Source: Pseudomonas cremoris (GTDB lineage Bacteria; Pseudomonadota; Gammaproteobacteria; Pseudomonadales; Pseudomonadaceae). Taken from it: DNA of 64,000 nucleotides. Positions 17,928 through 26,331 of this stretch are shown here, piece by piece; the first letter of the stretch is position 1, and every line of letters starts with the position of its first letter. Below the pieces are notes generated by a model. The model did not search any database. It saw only the letters and a list, made by a program, of their open reading frames with translations, and was not told the origin of the DNA. The stretch spans positions 62,001-126,000 of the forward strand of contig NZ_JAAXCY010000014.1 in NCBI RefSeq assembly GCF_014230465.1, given 5' to 3'. Made by a program: the position numbers and the translations under genes.

Positions 17928-18323
17928 TTACGATCTAAGTAAAGGTTTGATCAGCGCTATAAGTGCATCTTTATTCAAAGGCTTCGATAAATAGCCTAGC
18001 AGGGGTAGTTCGCGTTTAAACGCCTGAATTTTCAGGGCCACCAGCTCTTCGGTGGGCAGTCCGCTTAGAAGAATGGCGCAATTGATAAAGCGCCGGCGGC
18101 TGGCAATCTCAATCAATTCGAGGCCGGGAAGATCAGGCAGGCATTGATCGCATAGGATGATGTCGAAAGGGGTTTCGGCCTGCGTCATCGAGCGGATCGC
18201 CTGTTCCGCATTTTCCGCAGGGGTCAGTTGGTCGAAACCAAAGCTTCTGAGCAGGCATTGGGTGGCCAGCAATTGAAAGGGATGGTCCTCCACTAACAGG
18301 ATGCTAACGGGGTATCTGGGCAT
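17928..18323 (-). CDS. Stand-alone receiver-domain protein beside the Roc-like phosphorelay
   Basis: A 131-residue protein that is a receiver domain and nothing more: acidic pocket VEDHP, phospho-Asp in IILCDQCLPDLPG, Ser/Thr position in LLSG and Lys in LSKPL. It resembles the N-terminal half of RocR, which in other Roc systems carries an EAL phosphodiesterase domain; here the frame stops after the receiver. The ATG at 18323 gives MPRYPVSILLVEDHP; TTG at 18344 is an alternative. Same strand as rocA2-rocS2 and 255 bases upstream, so it may be co-transcribed. It could compete for phosphate with RocA2. Function inferred. Confidence 0.8.
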   Translation of the reverse strand: MPRYPVSILLVEDHPFQLLATQCLLRSFGFDQLTPAENAEQAIRSMTQAETPFDIILCDQCLPDLPGLELIEIASRRRFINCAILLSGLPTEELVALKIQAFKRELPLLGYLSKPLNKDALIALIKPLLRS

Positions 18324-18488
18324 AGAGGGCACACAGTGAGTCAAACATCAATGAGGGGCGTGTAGGAGGCATACGCCCGGAGCGTGCGTGATTATTCTTC
18401 GGCTAGGTGTGCGAATTCGATCAGGCCGCTCTGTTCCCACCGTAGGGAGATTCTTTTCAGGGAACAGGCAGCGTGACAGAGCAGGTAG

Positions 18489-19820
18489 TTATTGTGGGCT
18501 GGAGCGTCCGGTCATTTCTCGCGCCATCTCGGTGGCATAGCTGTCGGTCATCCCGGCGATAAAGTCGATCATGCGCAGGAACGAGGCGTGCAACGGCCAT
18601 GCGGGGTTCGGTGCGTTATTGCCCAGCAAGTCGAGAATGCGCCGGTTCTTGAATGATGGTGTACGTCCGCCATGCTGCTCCAGAGCAGCTCCGCAGAAGG
18701 CGTTCAAGAGGATTTCCAGGGTGGTGTAGGCGCCGATTTCATGCAGCGTCTTGCGCTTGTCCTGGAAGATTTTCTTGCGGGCCATGTCCTTGGCATCCAG
18801 CACACAGCGTTTGGCAGGGCCATGCATGTGCTCCACCAGATCGCCAGGCAGTGAGCCGGCCAGCAGGGCATCCTGCTGCTCGACAAAGGCCCGGGCTGCG
18901 GCGTTGGTCAAATGCTCGATGGCCTTGCCACGCAGGATCGCCAGCTTGCGACGCCGAGAGTCTTGGGAACCGAGCTGTCGATAGGTCTGTGGCAGGTCGT
19001 CGCCAACCAGGTCAAGCAGCAACGACTCGACTTCGGCGTATTCGAGCAGCTCCATTTCCAGGCCGTCTTCCAGATCGATCAAGGCGTAGCAGATGTCATC
19101 CGCGGCTTCCATCAGATACACCAACGGGTGGCGGGCCCAACGCTGCTCCTCCAGTTGCGGCAGGCCAAGCTTGTGTGCGATCTGCTCAAGAATCGGCAAT
19201 TCACTCTGGTAGCAACCGAACTTGTGTTTCTTGTAGCCCAGCGAATCAGCGTGGCGCGCTGTCCAGGGGTACTTCAGGTAAGTGCCCAGGGTCGCGTAGG
19301 TCAACCGCGTGCCGCCGTCGAACTGGTGGTATTCCAGTTGGGTCAGCACGCGGAAACCTTGGGCATTGCCTTCGAAGTTGAGGAAGTCATTGCGTTCAGC
19401 GGTGCTCATGTCGTCCAGCCAGCCGCGTCCTGCCGCCTGTTGGAACCAGTGGCGAATCGCATCTTCGCCGGAGTGCCCGAACGGTGGGTTGCCGATGTCA
19501 TGGGCCAGGCAGGCCGATTGCACCACCATGCCCAGGTCGCTCGGGTCGCACCAGTCGGGCAGGGCGTCGCGCAGGGTTTCACCCACGCGCATGCCGAGGG
19601 AGCGGCCCACGCAGCTGACTTCCAGGGAGTGGGTCAGGCGCGTATGGATATGGTCGTTGCTGGACACCGGGTGCACTTGGGTCTTGCGGCCCAGGCGGCG
19701 AAACGCGCCGGAGAAGATGATGCGATCATGGTCTTTGTGAAAGGGGCTGCGGCCCAGTTCCTCCGGGCTGTGCAGGGGCTTTCCAAGGCGTTCGCGGGTA
19801 AGCAGGGTGGGCCAATCCAA
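18489..19820 (-). CDS. dgt: Deoxyguanosinetriphosphate triphosphohydrolase-like protein (HD domain)
   Basis: A 443-residue dNTPase of the HD superfamily, cleaving dNTPs to nucleoside and triphosphate. Metal-binding residues appear in [26 protein letters not shown] and [18 protein letters not shown]. Length equals the Pseudomonas family (PA3043). Upstream sequence 19821-19891 is short and separates it from the EAL gene on the same strand; both could share an mRNA. Confidence 0.93.
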   Translation of the reverse strand: MDWPTLLTRERLGKPLHSPEELGRSPFHKDHDRIIFSGAFRRLGRKTQVHPVSSNDHIHTRLTHSLEVSCVGRSLGMRVGETLRDALPDWCDPSDLGMVVQSACLAHDIGNPPFGHSGEDAIRHWFQQAAGRGWLDDMSTAERNDFLNFEGNAQGFRVLTQLEYHQFDGGTRLTYATLGTYLKYPWTARHADSLGYKKHKFGCYQSELPILEQIAHKLGLPQLEEQRWARHPLVYLMEAADDICYALIDLEDGLEMELLEYAEVESLLLDLVGDDLPQTYRQLGSQDSRRRKLAILRGKAIEHLTNAAARAFVEQQDALLAGSLPGDLVEHMHGPAKRCVLDAKDMARKKIFQDKRKTLHEIGAYTTLEILLNAFCGAALEQHGGRTPSFKNRRILDLLGNNAPNPAWPLHASFLRMIDFIAGMTDSYATEMAREMTGRSSPQ

Positions 19821-19891
19821 GGCGAGTACTCTCCGTGCGGTGAATGACCCCCCCAGCTTCCCGGTTCAGCGCGGCCTGGGCAAGCGAAAAT

Positions 19892-21055
19892 CTACAGCCC
19901 GGCTGCGTCGATATCGATTAACAGCAAGCGCTGACCGTTATCGAAGAATTGTCCGGCGGTGAGGCAGTACTGATTGCTCGTTGCATCACGGTAGGTCGAC
20001 GACAGGGTCAGGCGTCGCTCCTCCCATCCTTCGGCGAGCAGGTGATAGAAATACGGGCGCCATGACCAGTTGTGCCCCAGGTAGCGGCTGTCGGCCTGCC
20101 AGGCATCCTGGCGCCACTCGAAGTTGGGGGTCAGTTGGGTGCCATGGGGGTCGCACTGGTAAAACCGCAGCAGCCAGGGAAAGGCCGGCAGTTGGGGTAA
20201 CTGGCTCAGTGGAGCCTGAGCCTGGGCCCAGGCTTGCAGGATCTTCATCAGCTCGGCCAATTGTTCCCGCAAGTGCATGACTCGCTCTCGCTCCGCCAGT
20301 TTTTGCTGGACGTATTCGCCGCGCAGTTCGGCAAAGCGTGGCACGAAAGCGTCGGCGGCGAACCAATCCAGCTGCGCCTGTGCAAACAGATAACCCTGTA
20401 CATAACGCGAGCCACACTCCAGGGCAAAGCTCAACTGCGCTTCGGTTTCCACGCCTTCGGCGATGATCCAGCAGCCGGTCTTCTCGGCCATCTGTGCCAG
20501 CGCTCGTACCACCTCACTGCTCGGCCCGCCCCGCGCAGCTTCCTGGAACAGGCGCATGTCCAGCTTGAGAATGTCCGGCTGCAAGGCCAGCACCCGGTCC
20601 AACTGTGAATAACCAGCGCCGAAGTCATCGATGGCGATGCGTGCACCGGCCTCACGGTAACGCGCTACCACATCCGCCAGGCGCCGGATATCGCCGTCCA
20701 GTTCGGTGATCTCGAACACGATGCGCCGCGGGTCCACTCCGTGGTTGTGAATCTGCTTGAGGCTCGGCAGTGCCTGGCCCGGGCGCAGGCGGTTGATCCA
20801 GCGCGGTGAGATGTTCAGGCTCAGGAACCAGTCTTCGGGAGCTTCATGCAAGCGGCTCAAGGCGTTGTCGCGAATCTGTCGGTCGAGGCGGCGCAAGGTC
20901 ACGCTCGGGGTCCGTGGGTCGGCGAACAACGGGCCTACAGACTGCAAGCGGCCGTCAGCCTGGCGCAGGCGGCCGAGCGCCTCGACGCCGGCGATACGGC
21001 CAGTGGCCGTGTCGATAAACGGCTGGAAGCAGGCGAGCGGTTGCCCGTCGATCAC
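19892..21055 (-). CDS. EAL-domain protein with C-terminal YkuI_C/PAS-like sensor
   Basis: A 387-residue probable cyclic-di-GMP phosphodiesterase. The EAL domain (residues about 1-240) keeps the catalytic set: EAL in VEALGRL, Asn in LSLNISP, Glu in EITE, DDFGAGYS, Lys in LKLDM and Glu in AEGVET. After a coiled-coil linker (about 245-280) a C-terminal domain with WLLRFYQCDPHG and a Trp/Tyr-rich core resembles the YkuI_C (PAS-like) module. No transmembrane helix is seen, so it is cytosolic. The GTG at 21055 is set by AAGGAGG directly upstream. Confidence 0.85.
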   Translation of the reverse strand: MIDGQPLACFQPFIDTATGRIAGVEALGRLRQADGRLQSVGPLFADPRTPSVTLRRLDRQIRDNALSRLHEAPEDWFLSLNISPRWINRLRPGQALPSLKQIHNHGVDPRRIVFEITELDGDIRRLADVVARYREAGARIAIDDFGAGYSQLDRVLALQPDILKLDMRLFQEAARGGPSSEVVRALAQMAEKTGCWIIAEGVETEAQLSFALECGSRYVQGYLFAQAQLDWFAADAFVPRFAELRGEYVQQKLAERERVMHLREQLAELMKILQAWAQAQAPLSQLPQLPAFPWLLRFYQCDPHGTQLTPNFEWRQDAWQADSRYLGHNWSWRPYFYHLLAEGWEERRLTLSSTYRDATSNQYCLTAGQFFDNGQRLLLIDIDAAGL

Positions 21056-21079
21056 AGGGCCTCCTTAAGAGAGGTGGCG

Positions 21080-21114
21080 AAAAAAAGGCCCGGCCTCAAA
21101 ACAAGGGCCGGGCC
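21080..21114 (-). terminator. Intrinsic terminator of the DUF883-holin-YqjK-like operon
   Basis: A 9-bp perfect stem GGCCCGGCC / GGCCGGGCC; on the minus strand it is followed by T7. It separates the small-membrane-protein operon from the EAL gene. Confidence 0.88.
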
Positions 21115-21146
21115 GATTCTGTTAGCAAGAATGCAGCCAGTCAGGC

Positions 21147-21488
21147 TCAACTTTTGCGCGACGTACCCTGCATGGCCAATTTAATCAGCGGGATCAGGCC
21201 GGCACCGAGCCGTACCAGGCGAGTCAGGCTGCCGATACTGCCGCCCTTGGCACCCTTGCCGGTAAAAAAGCCCATCAGGGTGACCGCGGCCACACCCCAC
21301 AGCGGCGCGTGCTTGATGCCCAGGCTGTCCTGCCAGTTTTGGCCCAGGTTGCGCACCTTGGTCAGCGGCACCAGCAGTTGCTGAGATTCGTGGCGGATCT
21401 CCTGACGGTGCATTTCCATGCGCAGGCGGATGAGCGCCTTGCGCATTTCCCGCCGTGAAGTGTTTTTCGGTATCTCAGTCAGGCTCAT
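21147..21488 (-). CDS. Small membrane protein, YqjK-like position
   Basis: A 113-residue protein with a basic, charged N-terminal half (RREMRKALIRLRMEMHRQEIRHES) and hydrophobic segments at about 64-76 and 90-106. It is the last gene of a three-gene operon that parallels E. coli yqjD-yqjE-yqjK. The start overlaps the stop of the holin-like gene (ATGA). No biochemical function is known for the group. Confidence 0.7.
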   Translation of the reverse strand: MSLTEIPKNTSRREMRKALIRLRMEMHRQEIRHESQQLLVPLTKVRNLGQNWQDSLGIKHAPLWGVAAVTLMGFFTGKGAKGGSIGSLTRLVRLGAGLIPLIKLAMQGTSRKS

Positions 21489-21868
21489 GGCAGCAGGCGC
21501 TCCCGGTCATTGGCCAGCTCTTCGAGAGTGGCGTGGAACGGCGTGGATTCATCGAATACCGCCGCTTTCAAACGCACTCCGCAAAAGGCTGCGGCCAGGG
21601 TGTAGAACACGCAGAGGCAAATGATCCCCGTAAGACGGTAGCCGGTGTCCCACACCAGGATCATTACCAGGGTCGACAACCCCACCAGCAGCAATAGCGC
21701 AAACACCAGCGCCAGGCCGGCGAACAGCAGCAGGCTGACCGTGCGTGCCTTCTGTTCCTGCAGTTCGATGCCAAACAGTTCGACGTGGCTGTGCAGCAGG
21801 CCAAGCACGGCTGCGCCCAGACGCCTTGAGGTTGTGCCCGTAGACGAGCCGGTTTCGCCGATAGACAT
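21485..21868 (-). CDS. Phage-holin-superfamily membrane protein (YqjE-like)
   Basis: A 127-residue protein with two strong transmembrane helices (about 48-70 and 77-100) in the arrangement of the Phage_holin_3_6/YqjE family. It is a chromosomal house protein and not a sign of prophage: both neighbours are the usual partners of the group. The start is four bases past the DUF883 stop and the stop overlaps the next gene. Members are thought to help envelope stress survival, but this is not proven. Confidence 0.82.
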   Translation of the reverse strand: MSIGETGSSTGTTSRRLGAAVLGLLHSHVELFGIELQEQKARTVSLLLFAGLALVFALLLLVGLSTLVMILVWDTGYRLTGIICLCVFYTLAAAFCGVRLKAAVFDESTPFHATLEELANDRERLLP

Positions 21869-21872
21869 AGGG

Positions 21873-22187
21873 TTAGCGCCTTGTAGCCAGCAGGCCGATC
21901 AAAAAGCCCACGCCGGCGGCAATGCCCACCGACTGCCAGGGGTTGGCCTGCACGTAGTCTTCGGTGGCGGTGACAGCGGCCTGGCCGCGTTCGCGCAGGG
22001 AGTCTTCGGTCAGTTGAAGGGTTTCACGGGCCTTGAGCAGGCTGTCATGGATCTTGGTCCGCAGCTCGTCGGCCTGGTCCCCGGCCAACACCTTGGTGTC
22101 ATCCAGCAGTTTTTCGGTGTCACTGACCAGGGTTTGAAAATCCGCCAGCAGTATTTCTTGAGCAGTCTTTGCAGTTCTTCTGGCCAT
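21873..22187 (-). CDS. DUF883 (ElaB/YqjD/YgaM) membrane-anchored protein
   Basis: A 104-residue protein: a long amphipathic helix rich in Leu, Asp and Lys (about 10-75), then the family's C-terminal signature YVQANPWQSVGIAAGVGFLIGLLATRR, which is a single membrane anchor with a basic tail. E. coli YqjD and ElaB bind ribosomes at the membrane in stationary phase. The ATG follows GGAGAT. First gene of the operon with the holin-like and YqjK-like genes. Confidence 0.88.
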   Translation of the reverse strand: MARRTAKTAQEILLADFQTLVSDTEKLLDDTKVLAGDQADELRTKIHDSLLKARETLQLTEDSLRERGQAAVTATEDYVQANPWQSVGIAAGVGFLIGLLATRR

Positions 22188-22533
22188 GGTTATCTCCGTG
22201 ATTGGCTGATCTTTACATTTGTTTTCGAGTCACCGGCATCGGTGAAGGTTCAGTGCAATTGTCTGGTACATCTTTTGCTTTTACTTGGTGCGCGCGCCCT
22301 AAGGCCTGCGCTGAATCCGGGCGGTCGGGCAGGAAGCCTTTAAAAACCTTACCCCAAATAACTGAAATTCGCGGAAAAACCCTATCGGCAACAGCCTTTT
22401 GTGTTGAACGCTGCGCTAAAGCGGTTCACGCCCTCTGCAGAGGGGTGGGACCGGCGGTGCCAAATTAGTGCGCGAAACCCTGGCTTGAACCGCTTTGGTG
22501 CTTTTTGCCTTTATTGCAGGCCTGCCAACCTCC
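22188..22533. other. Intergenic region between the DUF883 operon and the ammonium transporter gene
   Basis: About 345 bases between divergent genes. The only clear element is the 14-bp palindrome CCCTCTGCAGAGGG at 22431-22444. No GGCAC-N5-TTGC sigma-54 promoter or NtrC site (TGCACC/GGTGCA) could be found, although ammonium transporters are often under nitrogen control. A small open frame at 22202-22468 was judged not to be a gene. Confidence 0.5.
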
Positions 22534-23742
22534 ATGGAAAATTTGCAAAGTGCAGTGGACACCCTCGTCCATAGCTCCAACACCCTGTTTATCTTGATCG
22601 GTGCGGTCATGGTCCTGGCCATGCACGCCGGTTTCGCGTTCCTGGAAGTCGGCACCGTGCGCCAGAAGAACCAGGTCAACGCACTGTCGAAGATCCTCAG
22701 CGACTTCGCCATCTCCACCTTGGCCTATTTCTTTATAGGCTATTGGATTTCTTACGGCGTCAGCTTCATGCAACCGGCGGCAGTGATCAGTGCCGATCAT
22801 GGCTATGGCCTGGTGAAGTTTTTCTTCCTGCTGACCTTCGCGGCGGCGATCCCGGCGATCATCTCCGGCGGTATCGCCGAGCGTGCACGTTTTGCTCCGC
22901 AGTTGTGCGCTACCGCGTTGATCGTAGCGTTTATCTACCCGTTTTTCGAAGGCATGGTGTGGAACGGCAATTTCGGCCTGCAAGCCTGGCTGCTGGCGAC
23001 GTTCGGCGCCAGCTTCCATGACTTCGCCGGTTCCGTGGTGGTGCATGCCATGGGCGGTTGGCTGGCGCTGGCGGCGGTGCTGTTGCTGGGCCCGCGCAAC
23101 GGGCGCTACCGCGAAGGGCGGCTGGTGGCGTTTGCGCCGTCGAGCATCCCGTTCCTGGCCTTGGGGTCGTGGATTCTGATTGTCGGCTGGTTCGGTTTTA
23201 ACGTAATGAGCGCGCAAACCCTGAACGGCGTCAGCGGTCTGGTGGCGGTCAATTCGCTGATGGCGATGGTCGGCGGCACGGTTGCGGCGCTGATCATCGG
23301 TCGCAATGACCCTGGCTTCCTGCACAACGGCCCATTGGCCGGGCTGGTTGCGATTTGCGCCGGCTCCGACTTGATGCACCCAGTGGGCGCGCTGGTCACT
23401 GGCGCCGTTGCCGGTGCTTTGTTTGTATGGTGCTTTATCGCAGCCCAGGACCGCTGGAAGATCGATGATGTGCTCGGCGTGTGGCCATTGCACGGCCTGT
23501 GCGGCGTGTGGGGCGGCATTGCCTGCGGGATCTTCGGCCAGACCGCGTTGGGCGGCCTGGGCGGCGTCAGCTTGATCAGCCAGTTGATCGGCACCGGCCT
23601 GGGTGTGGTGGTGGCGCTGGGCGGCGGCCTGTTGGTGTACGGCGTGATCAAGCGCGTGCACGGGCTGCGCCTCAGCCAGGAGGAGGAATATTACGGCGCC
23701 GACCTGTCGATCCATAAGATCGGTGCGGTCAGTCAGGATTGA
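22534..23742 (+). CDS. amt: Ammonium transporter (Amt/MEP/Rh family)
   Basis: A 402-residue inner-membrane channel with about eleven hydrophobic helices. Family landmarks are the twin-His region (FAGSVVVHAMGG with the first pore His, and VWPLHGLCGVWGG with the second) and FLEVGTVRQKN near the N-terminus. No glnK lies beside it, unlike the amtB locus of most pseudomonads, so this is probably a second Amt. The ATG at 22534 gives MENLQSAVDTLV; an in-frame start at 22495 adds 13 residues. Neither start has a good ribosome site. The 3' end overlaps the convergent antiporter gene by 14 bases. Confidence 0.9.
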   Translation: MENLQSAVDTLVHSSNTLFILIGAVMVLAMHAGFAFLEVGTVRQKNQVNALSKILSDFAISTLAYFFIGYWISYGVSFMQPAAVISADHGYGLVKFFFLLTFAAAIPAIISGGIAERARFAPQLCATALIVAFIYPFFEGMVWNGNFGLQAWLLATFGASFHDFAGSVVVHAMGGWLALAAVLLLGPRNGRYREGRLVAFAPSSIPFLALGSWILIVGWFGFNVMSAQTLNGVSGLVAVNSLMAMVGGTVAALIIGRNDPGFLHNGPLAGLVAICAGSDLMHPVGALVTGAVAGALFVWCFIAAQDRWKIDDVLGVWPLHGLCGVWGGIACGIFGQTALGGLGGVSLISQLIGTGLGVVVALGGGLLVYGVIKRVHGLRLSQEEEYYGADLSIHKIGAVSQD

Positions 23743-25459
23743 CCGGCGGCTCTGCCGGTGGGTAAAAACCGTGCAGCAGGCGATAGCGGTTGTGCCGAAC
23801 TTCGTCGACGCGCGCCTGCACCTGTTGCTCCGGCAGGCCCAGCAGGACTAGCGCGTGGGAGGCGAGCATCAGGCTCGACTCCAACAGCTCGGGCACCACT
23901 TCGCTGGCGCCCGCCGCTTTCAACTCCGTCAACTGGCTGTCGTCGCGGGTACGCACCAGGATCGGCACCTCGGGGTTGATCCGTCGCGCCTCCTTCAACA
24001 CCACCAGCGCCACATCGGTGTTGTCCACGGCGATCACCACCAACCGCGCGCGCTCCAGGCCCACCGCACTGAGCAGCGCACCGCGACGGCAGTCACCGTA
24101 ATGCACGCTGCTCTCCTCGGTGGCAGCTTCCTGCACCCGTTCCGGGTCGTCATCCAGCGCGATAAACGCCTGTTGCTCGCGGCGCAGAAAACGCCCGATG
24201 GATTGCCCGACACGGCCGTAGCCACAGATCACTGCGTGCCCGTGCAGTTCGGCGTTGAGTGCGGTGATTTCATCCAGTTGCACCTGCTGATTGGGCTTGC
24301 GGTGCAGGCGCAGGGAGATGCTCGGTGCGGCGCGCAGCAGCAACGGTGTGAGCAACATCGAGCAAAAGGTAGCGGCGAGCAGCAAGCCGTTGAACTCGTC
24401 CGGGATCAGCCGGCTCTGTTGCATCTGCGCCATCAGCGCAAAGCAGAACTCGCCGCCCTGGGCCAGGGCCAGGCCGCTGCGCCAGGCGGTTTCGCTGTCG
24501 CTGCCGCGCCACTTGACCAGCGCGGCCACCACGCAGCCTTTGACCAGCATCAAGGTGAGGGTCAGGCCGAGAATCAACAGGCTGTGGCTGACGAACAATT
24601 GCAGGTCGATGAGCATGCCGATGCTGACGAAAAACAGCCCCAGCAGAATGTCGCGAAACGGGCGAATGTCCGCCTCGATCTGATGCCGGTAATGACTTTC
24701 CCCCAGCAGCATGCCGGCCAGGAAGGCGCCGAGGGCAGGGGACAGCCCCAGCAAATGTGTGAGCCACGCGGTCAGCAAGACAATCACCAGCGCCAGCAGC
24801 ACAAACAGCTCAGCCGAATGGGATGCCGCCACTTCATGAAACAAGCGCGGCAACAACCAGCGGCTGGCAAACAACAAGCCGACAAACAGCACCACGGTTT
24901 TGCCCAGGGTCAGCGGCAGCGCCCAATACCAGGCCTGATCGCCCGTGCCGGCAAATACCGGTACCAGCGTCAGCAGCAACACGGCCACCACATCCTGGAA
25001 CAGCAAGACGCCAATCGCATTCTGGCCATGACTGCTGAAAATCTCGCCGAGGCTGGTCAGCTCCTTGCTGACGATGGCGGTGGAGGACAACGCCAGCCCC
25101 GCGCCCAGCAGCAAGGCGATGCCTGGCGCCACCCCCAGGATCATCAACAGCACGCCAAGCAGCACCCCGCAGCCCAGCACCTGCAGACTGCCCAGGCCAA
25201 ACACCACGCGGCGCAGGGCGAGCATCTTGGTCAGGGAAAACTCCAGGCCCAGGGAGAACAGCAGGAACACCACGCCCAGTTCGGCGAGGTCGGGCAATTC
25301 TTCGCTGTCATTTACCCAATCGAGGGCAGTGGGTCCCACGGCTAGGCCGACGCACAGGTAGCCCAGCACGGGCGGCAATTGCAGCCGGCGAAACAGCGCA
25401 ATCACCACCAAGGATGAGGCCAGAATGATCAGCAGGTTGGCAAACACACGCATCTCCAT
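23729..25459 (-). CDS. CPA2-family cation:proton antiporter with TrkA-N domain (YbaL/Kef-like)
   Basis: A 576-residue protein. Residues about 1-385 form twelve or so transmembrane helices of the Na+/H+ exchanger fold, including GLSPALGAFLAGMLLGES. The C-terminal part (about 405-530) is a Rossmann RCK domain with the nucleotide loop ICGYGRVGQSIG. Kef systems export K+ in exchange for H+ under glutathione or nucleotide control; YbaL is the closest type by layout. The ATG at 25459 (MEMRVF) or the ATG six bases on are possible starts. Ends overlap with amt suggests convergent transcription without an intrinsic terminator. Confidence 0.88.
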   Translation of the reverse strand: MEMRVFANLLIILASSLVVIALFRRLQLPPVLGYLCVGLAVGPTALDWVNDSEELPDLAELGVVFLLFSLGLEFSLTKMLALRRVVFGLGSLQVLGCGVLLGVLLMILGVAPGIALLLGAGLALSSTAIVSKELTSLGEIFSSHGQNAIGVLLFQDVVAVLLLTLVPVFAGTGDQAWYWALPLTLGKTVVLFVGLLFASRWLLPRLFHEVAASHSAELFVLLALVIVLLTAWLTHLLGLSPALGAFLAGMLLGESHYRHQIEADIRPFRDILLGLFFVSIGMLIDLQLFVSHSLLILGLTLTLMLVKGCVVAALVKWRGSDSETAWRSGLALAQGGEFCFALMAQMQQSRLIPDEFNGLLLAATFCSMLLTPLLLRAAPSISLRLHRKPNQQVQLDEITALNAELHGHAVICGYGRVGQSIGRFLRREQQAFIALDDDPERVQEAATEESSVHYGDCRRGALLSAVGLERARLVVIAVDNTDVALVVLKEARRINPEVPILVRTRDDSQLTELKAAGASEVVPELLESSLMLASHALVLLGLPEQQVQARVDEVRHNRYRLLHGFYPPAEPPVNPD

Positions 25460-25641
25460 TGCAGGGGGGCAGAAAAAAAGCCGCGAGAATCGCTGAATCA
25501 GTTATAGGCCATGGTGATCTGGGTCAGGATTATTGTGGGGCCTGCACGGGGCGAGACTGTTCCTCGCTACAGCCAGCTCCCTCGCCACGGGTTTTCGTTG
25601 GGCTTAGAATAATGGCCTACTTTCCATCAGGTCACTTTGTC

Positions 25642-25878
25642 ATGCCTCCTGAATGCCAGTTGTTTACCACTTTGGGCTGCCATTTATGTGAACTCGCCGA
25701 GGAAGAAATCATGCCGTTGGTCGAACACGGCTTGTTGGTTGAGTTGGTAGATATCGCCGATTCGCAGGCCCTGTTCGAGGCCTACGGCCTGCGGATCCCG
25801 GTGCTTCGCCGGGTCGATACCGGCGCCGAGTTGGGCTGGCCGTTCGACACCGAACAAGTGGTGTCCTTCCTGCTCTGA
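25642..25878 (+). CDS. Glutaredoxin-family protein
   Basis: A 78-residue thioredoxin-fold protein of the DUF836 glutaredoxin-like type. The redox motif is CxxC in TTLGCHLCELAEEE, and the cis-Pro region is YGLRIPVLRR. The ATG at 25642 fits the fold start (MPPECQLFTT); an ATG at 25612 adds ten residues. The sequence 25460-25641 between it and the divergent antiporter contains a degenerate palindromic stretch near 25550 and no gene. Confidence 0.83.
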   Translation: MPPECQLFTTLGCHLCELAEEEIMPLVEHGLLVELVDIADSQALFEAYGLRIPVLRRVDTGAELGWPFDTEQVVSFLL

Positions 25879-25914
25879 CGTTTGCGTGATGGCGGGTTTC
25901 CAAATATTACGTTA

Positions 25915-25930
25915 CTGTATGTTTGTACAG
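25915..25930. promoter_or_regulatory. LexA (SOS) box
   Basis: CTGTATGTTTGTACAG, within TTACTGTATG...TACAGCG, keeps the invariant CTG-N10-CAG and most of the consensus CTGTATATATATACAG. It lies 22 bases before the GTG start of the small gene at 25953, an ideal place for repression. Confidence 0.88.
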
Positions 25931-25952
25931 CGATTGAATAGAGGGAACGCCC

Positions 25953-26288
25953 GTGGTGAATGTTGAACAACTGAAAAGCAGCGTCAATCGCATGTCCGCC
26001 GATGTCGTGCGCGACGCGGTGAACGAGCTGCGCCTCGATGGCCTGGTCACGGAAGGCAAGACGCCCTTTAACAAAGTGCACTTCAATACCTGCTTTGCCG
26101 AGATCGAGGCGCTGTTCCAGCGCGCCGGTTACCACAAGCAGTTGGATGTGGTGGGTTATCAGGGCTTGTTGTACGCGTTGTACGACCCTGGCCGCTGGGA
26201 AGCGGTGGACGTGCTGCGCTGGCTCAAGGAATTCACCGAGGCCGCCAGTGCTTCGCCGGTATTGCGGGCGCAATTGGCCAAGGCCTGA
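25953..26288 (+). CDS. Conserved hypothetical protein, LexA-controlled
   Basis: A 111-residue soluble protein with no recognised domain. It is helix-rich, with the conserved-looking core YHKQLDVVGYQGLLYALYDPGRWEAVDVLRWLKEF. The start is GTG (two in tandem), preceded by GAGGG eight bases upstream. A LexA box overlaps the expected promoter, so expression should rise on DNA damage. It may correspond to the small SOS gene PA1044 of P. aeruginosa, but that is a memory-based guess. A weak hairpin (GCGGG/CCCGC) follows at 26294 before the pseudouridine synthase gene. Confidence 0.75.
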   Translation: MVNVEQLKSSVNRMSADVVRDAVNELRLDGLVTEGKTPFNKVHFNTCFAEIEALFQRAGYHKQLDVVGYQGLLYALYDPGRWEAVDVLRWLKEFTEAASASPVLRAQLAKA

Positions 26289-26331
26289 ACCATGCGGGAT
26301 AATGCCCGCCGGTTTTCTCCAGGCTTTACGC

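Noticed and set aside
21485..21868. Prophage remnant suggested by the holin-like protein
   Set aside because: The gene sits in the chromosomal DUF883-YqjE-YqjK-type operon with no other phage genes near.
22202..22468. Small plus-strand open frame of 88 residues before amt
   Set aside because: No ribosome site, no conserved-looking stretch, and codon use unlike neighbours.
22460..22534. Sigma-54 promoter upstream of amt
   Set aside because: GG and GC pairs found (for example around TGGTGCTTTTTGC) have the wrong spacing, eight bases and not ten.
22465..23715. 416-residue minus-strand open frame opposite the ammonium transporter
   Set aside because: Low-complexity Ala/Gln/His/Arg composition; the Amt protein on the plus strand is certain.
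23855..25345. 496-residue plus-strand open frame opposite the antiporter
   Set aside because: Gln/His-rich shadow of a membrane-protein gene with no domain of its own.
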